Shown here piece after piece: positions 4,830 through 6,570 of a DNA stretch of 6,570 bases. The notes under the pieces are model-generated. The model made no database searches and was not told where the DNA came from. It saw only the letters and a program-made list of their open reading frames with translations. Within the stretch, counting starts at the first letter, position 1. Every line of letters begins with the position of its first letter. Position numbers and translations under genes: made by a program. This DNA comes from Gammaproteobacteria bacterium (GTDB taxonomy: Bacteria; Pseudomonadota; Gammaproteobacteria; Pseudomonadales; Pseudohongiellaceae): the NCBI GenBank assembly GCA_016762975.1, contig JAESUV010000071.1, positions 3,137 through 9,706 on the forward strand, in the 5' to 3' direction.

Positions 4830-6570
4830 TCAGAATGAAAAGCGCAGGCTTACTTCATAGGCTCGGGGATCACCGAATATCCATTGATTAGATACGTAAG
4901 GCGCAATCACGTAGTCTTCCTCGTTAGTAAGGTTCTTAACTCTAGCGGTAACAGTCAAGTCGTCAGTGGCCGCCCAATTTACGCTAGCGTCGAAAACCGT
5001 GTACATGGGCATCTTCTCTGTGTTGGCGTTATTGACGTATCGCGAGTCGACGTGACGAAATCCACCGCCTATTTGAACATCGCTAACTGGTGACCAATTA
5101 AGCCAAAGGTTGATCGTTCTCTGTGGAACATTGCGCGGTGTATTGCCGGCGAGTGACACGCCGCCGGAGTAGAACTCGTCGAATTCGGCATTGATGTTTG
5201 CCACGTTAAAGTCGATGCTCAGATTATCGCTTGGGTTCACGCGAAGCGTAAATTCTAAACCACTAGAGGACTGTTGACCTATCTGTTCGCTTATTGTGGA
5301 ACCAGGTAGTCGAGTCAGTATGTCTTCTTTTTCTATATCGAAGTAAGCGATTGTGTATTCGCCGCGCCCTTTCATGAACTGCTGCTTGAGACCAATCTCA
5401 ACCTGTCGACCCGTTGCAAGATCGAAGTTAGCGTTACCACCACTTATCGATATCGGTGATGTCACAGGATCGGCTGCCGTACTGGCCTGCGCATAGATGC
5501 TTATATTTGTTGTTGGTTGGTAGACCAGGCCGGCTCTCCAGGTAAATTCGGAGAAGTTGGCTCCAAATCGAGATGCAGGATTGCCGCCAATAGCAAGATC
5601 GAGACGGGAATAGTCGATGTTGTCGTAGCGTCCGCCAAGCACTAGACTAAATTTCTCGTTGAGCTGAATAACATCGTCTATAAACAATGCGAACTGTGTT
5701 GTATCCGTTTGATAGTCAAGAATTGTAGGTATTGTCGCCTGTGGTGTGGCACCCGGCGTGAAGCCGAAAACAGGAACACTATCGCCTACGCCAAATCCGC
5801 CAGTACTGAAATTATTGAGATAATTCAACTCAATGTCGTTCACCTCGGCGCCGAGGCTTAGCTTGTTCTGCATGCCTGAAAAATCTGACTCGATGAGGAA
5901 ATCAAAACGGCTACCGAGCTGCTCTTCCTCATGGACAATACCGAGATAGAATGCTCTGTCGATCAGTCCCGATGTGTTGTTATACGAATATTCCTCTAGG
6001 TTTTGCCACTCTCTATCGGCATTTAATAGATAGGTGTCGCTTCTGAATGTGACGCTGTCTGAGATATTCCATTCAACATGCATGCGCGACCACATGTCCT
6101 CGAAGATTACTTTGCCGTCTTCGAAGTTGTAGTTATTGCGGCGATGAGAGCTGCTCGCCTCGCCATTGATCAACGGCGTACCCCAGAAAGGTGCGGTATC
6201 TATATCTGCATAGTCGATACTAAAACGAATGCTTAAATCTTCGGTAGCTTGGTAAAGTAGAGAGCCAGCCAATACCTCGCGGGACTCGTCGGCGCGATCG
6301 GCATACCCGTCTTCTTCTTGATGCGAGACATCCAGCCTGAACGCTACAGTGTCAGAAATTTTTGCGCCACCGCCGAGTGCGAGGCGTTTCATGTCGAAGC
6401 TGCCGAACGCCACGACAGATTCAAAACTGCTATCTCCAAAAGAGGGGGATTTGGGAACATAGTTAATGGTCGTGCCTAACGCACCGACGCCATTGATTAC
6501 TGAGCCGGCGCCACGTAATACTTCGACCCTATCGAGAGTCCAGGTGTCGGCTGGGAAGGTAACCGTACCG
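4830..6570 (-). CDS. TonB-dependent receptor, siderophore type, 3' part (5' end beyond window)
   Basis: The frame is open from the right edge to a TGA at 4832-4830, giving 579 residues in the window. The first 40 residues are the end of a plug domain: DRVEVLRGAGSVINGVGALG (13-32) followed by TTINYVPK, the classical plug-to-barrel signature. The GTG at 6413, in-window residue 53, is therefore not a true start; the signal peptide, TonB box and most of the plug lie outside the window. The rest is a beta-barrel with typical features: DTAPFWGTPL as in ferric-siderophore receptors, LVLGGRYDNIDY, IYAQAS, VEIGLKQQF, VKNLTNEEDYV, and a C-terminal EVSLRFSF ending in Phe. Resemblance to the FhuE/FpvA-like group suggests a siderophore or similar metal chelate as cargo. 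This rests on motif recall, not on a search. A strong hairpin follows, so it is probably transcribed separately from the next receptor gene. Confidence 0.9.
   Translation of the reverse strand, partial: GTVTFPADTWTLDRVEVLRGAGSVINGVGALGTTINYVPKSPSFGDSSFESVVAFGSFDMKRLALGGGAKISDTVAFRLDVSHQEEDGYADRADESREVLAGSLLYQATEDLSIRFSIDYADIDTAPFWGTPLINGEASSSHRRNNYNFEDGKVIFEDMWSRMHVEWNISDSVTFRSDTYLLNADREWQNLEEYSYNNTSGLIDRAFYLGIVHEEEQLGSRFDFLIESDFSGMQNKLSLGAEVNDIELNYLNNFSTGGFGVGDSVPVFGFTPGATPQATIPTILDYQTDTTQFALFIDDVIQLNEKFSLVLGGRYDNIDYSRLDLAIGGNPASRFGANFSEFTWRAGLVYQPTTNISIYAQASTAADPVTSPISISGGNANFDLATGRQVEIGLKQQFMKGRGEYTIAYFDIEKEDILTRLPGSTISEQIGQQSSSGLEFTLRVNPSDNLSIDFNVANINAEFDEFYSGGVSLAGNTPRNVPQRTINLWLNWSPVSDVQIGGGFRHVDSRYVNNANTEKMPMYTVFDASVNWAATDDLTVTARVKNLTNEEDYVIAPYVSNQWIFGDPRAYEVSLRFSF

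Noticed and set aside
4830..6413. A receptor gene starting at the GTG at 6413.
   Set aside because: The frame continues upstream with a clear plug-domain signature, so the GTG is internal.

Overview
The window looks like chromosomal DNA of a Gram-negative proteobacterium. It holds two TonB-dependent outer-membrane receptors and two proteins with Sec-type signal peptides, so an outer membrane and a periplasm are needed. Moderate base composition and the style of the receptors suggest a gammaproteobacterium, possibly an aquatic one. That placement is an inference; there is no rRNA or marker gene here.

Layout, left to right: (1) the 3' part of a plus-strand NIPSNAP-family gene, whose reading frame stays open to the left edge. 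(2) A long inverted repeat between two convergent genes. (3) A minus-strand block, given here in transcription order from the right: the 3' part of a siderophore-type TonB receptor (running off the right edge), a 12-bp hairpin, a 250-bp regulatory gap, a complete 759-aa TonB receptor, a strong intrinsic terminator, an exported BNR/Asp-box beta-propeller protein of about 411-420 aa, and an exported thioredoxin-fold (TlpA-like) protein with a CPPC active site. The last two genes overlap by 8 bp, and the downstream one has a near-ideal Shine-Dalgarno sequence.

The most interesting part is the trio of receptor, beta-propeller and thioredoxin. The propeller protein keeps Asp boxes but shows no recognisable sialidase active site. 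It carries a CECC motif and a CPHHGP motif, an arrangement that suggests a metal or thiol site. The CPPC thioredoxin encoded directly after it could keep those cysteines reduced. With a TonB receptor upstream and a siderophore-type receptor next door, the simplest model is uptake and periplasmic handling of a metal or metal complex, perhaps copper. The substrate is not shown by the sequence.

Regulation: the 759-aa receptor has a good SD, a TATAAA -10 box without a recognisable -35, and three imperfect 12-bp direct repeats directly upstream of the -10 box. This looks like an activator-dependent promoter. A terminator between the receptor and the propeller gene implies that the downstream pair is expressed by readthrough or from a weak promoter of its own. 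No mobile element, CRISPR array, tRNA or rRNA was seen.
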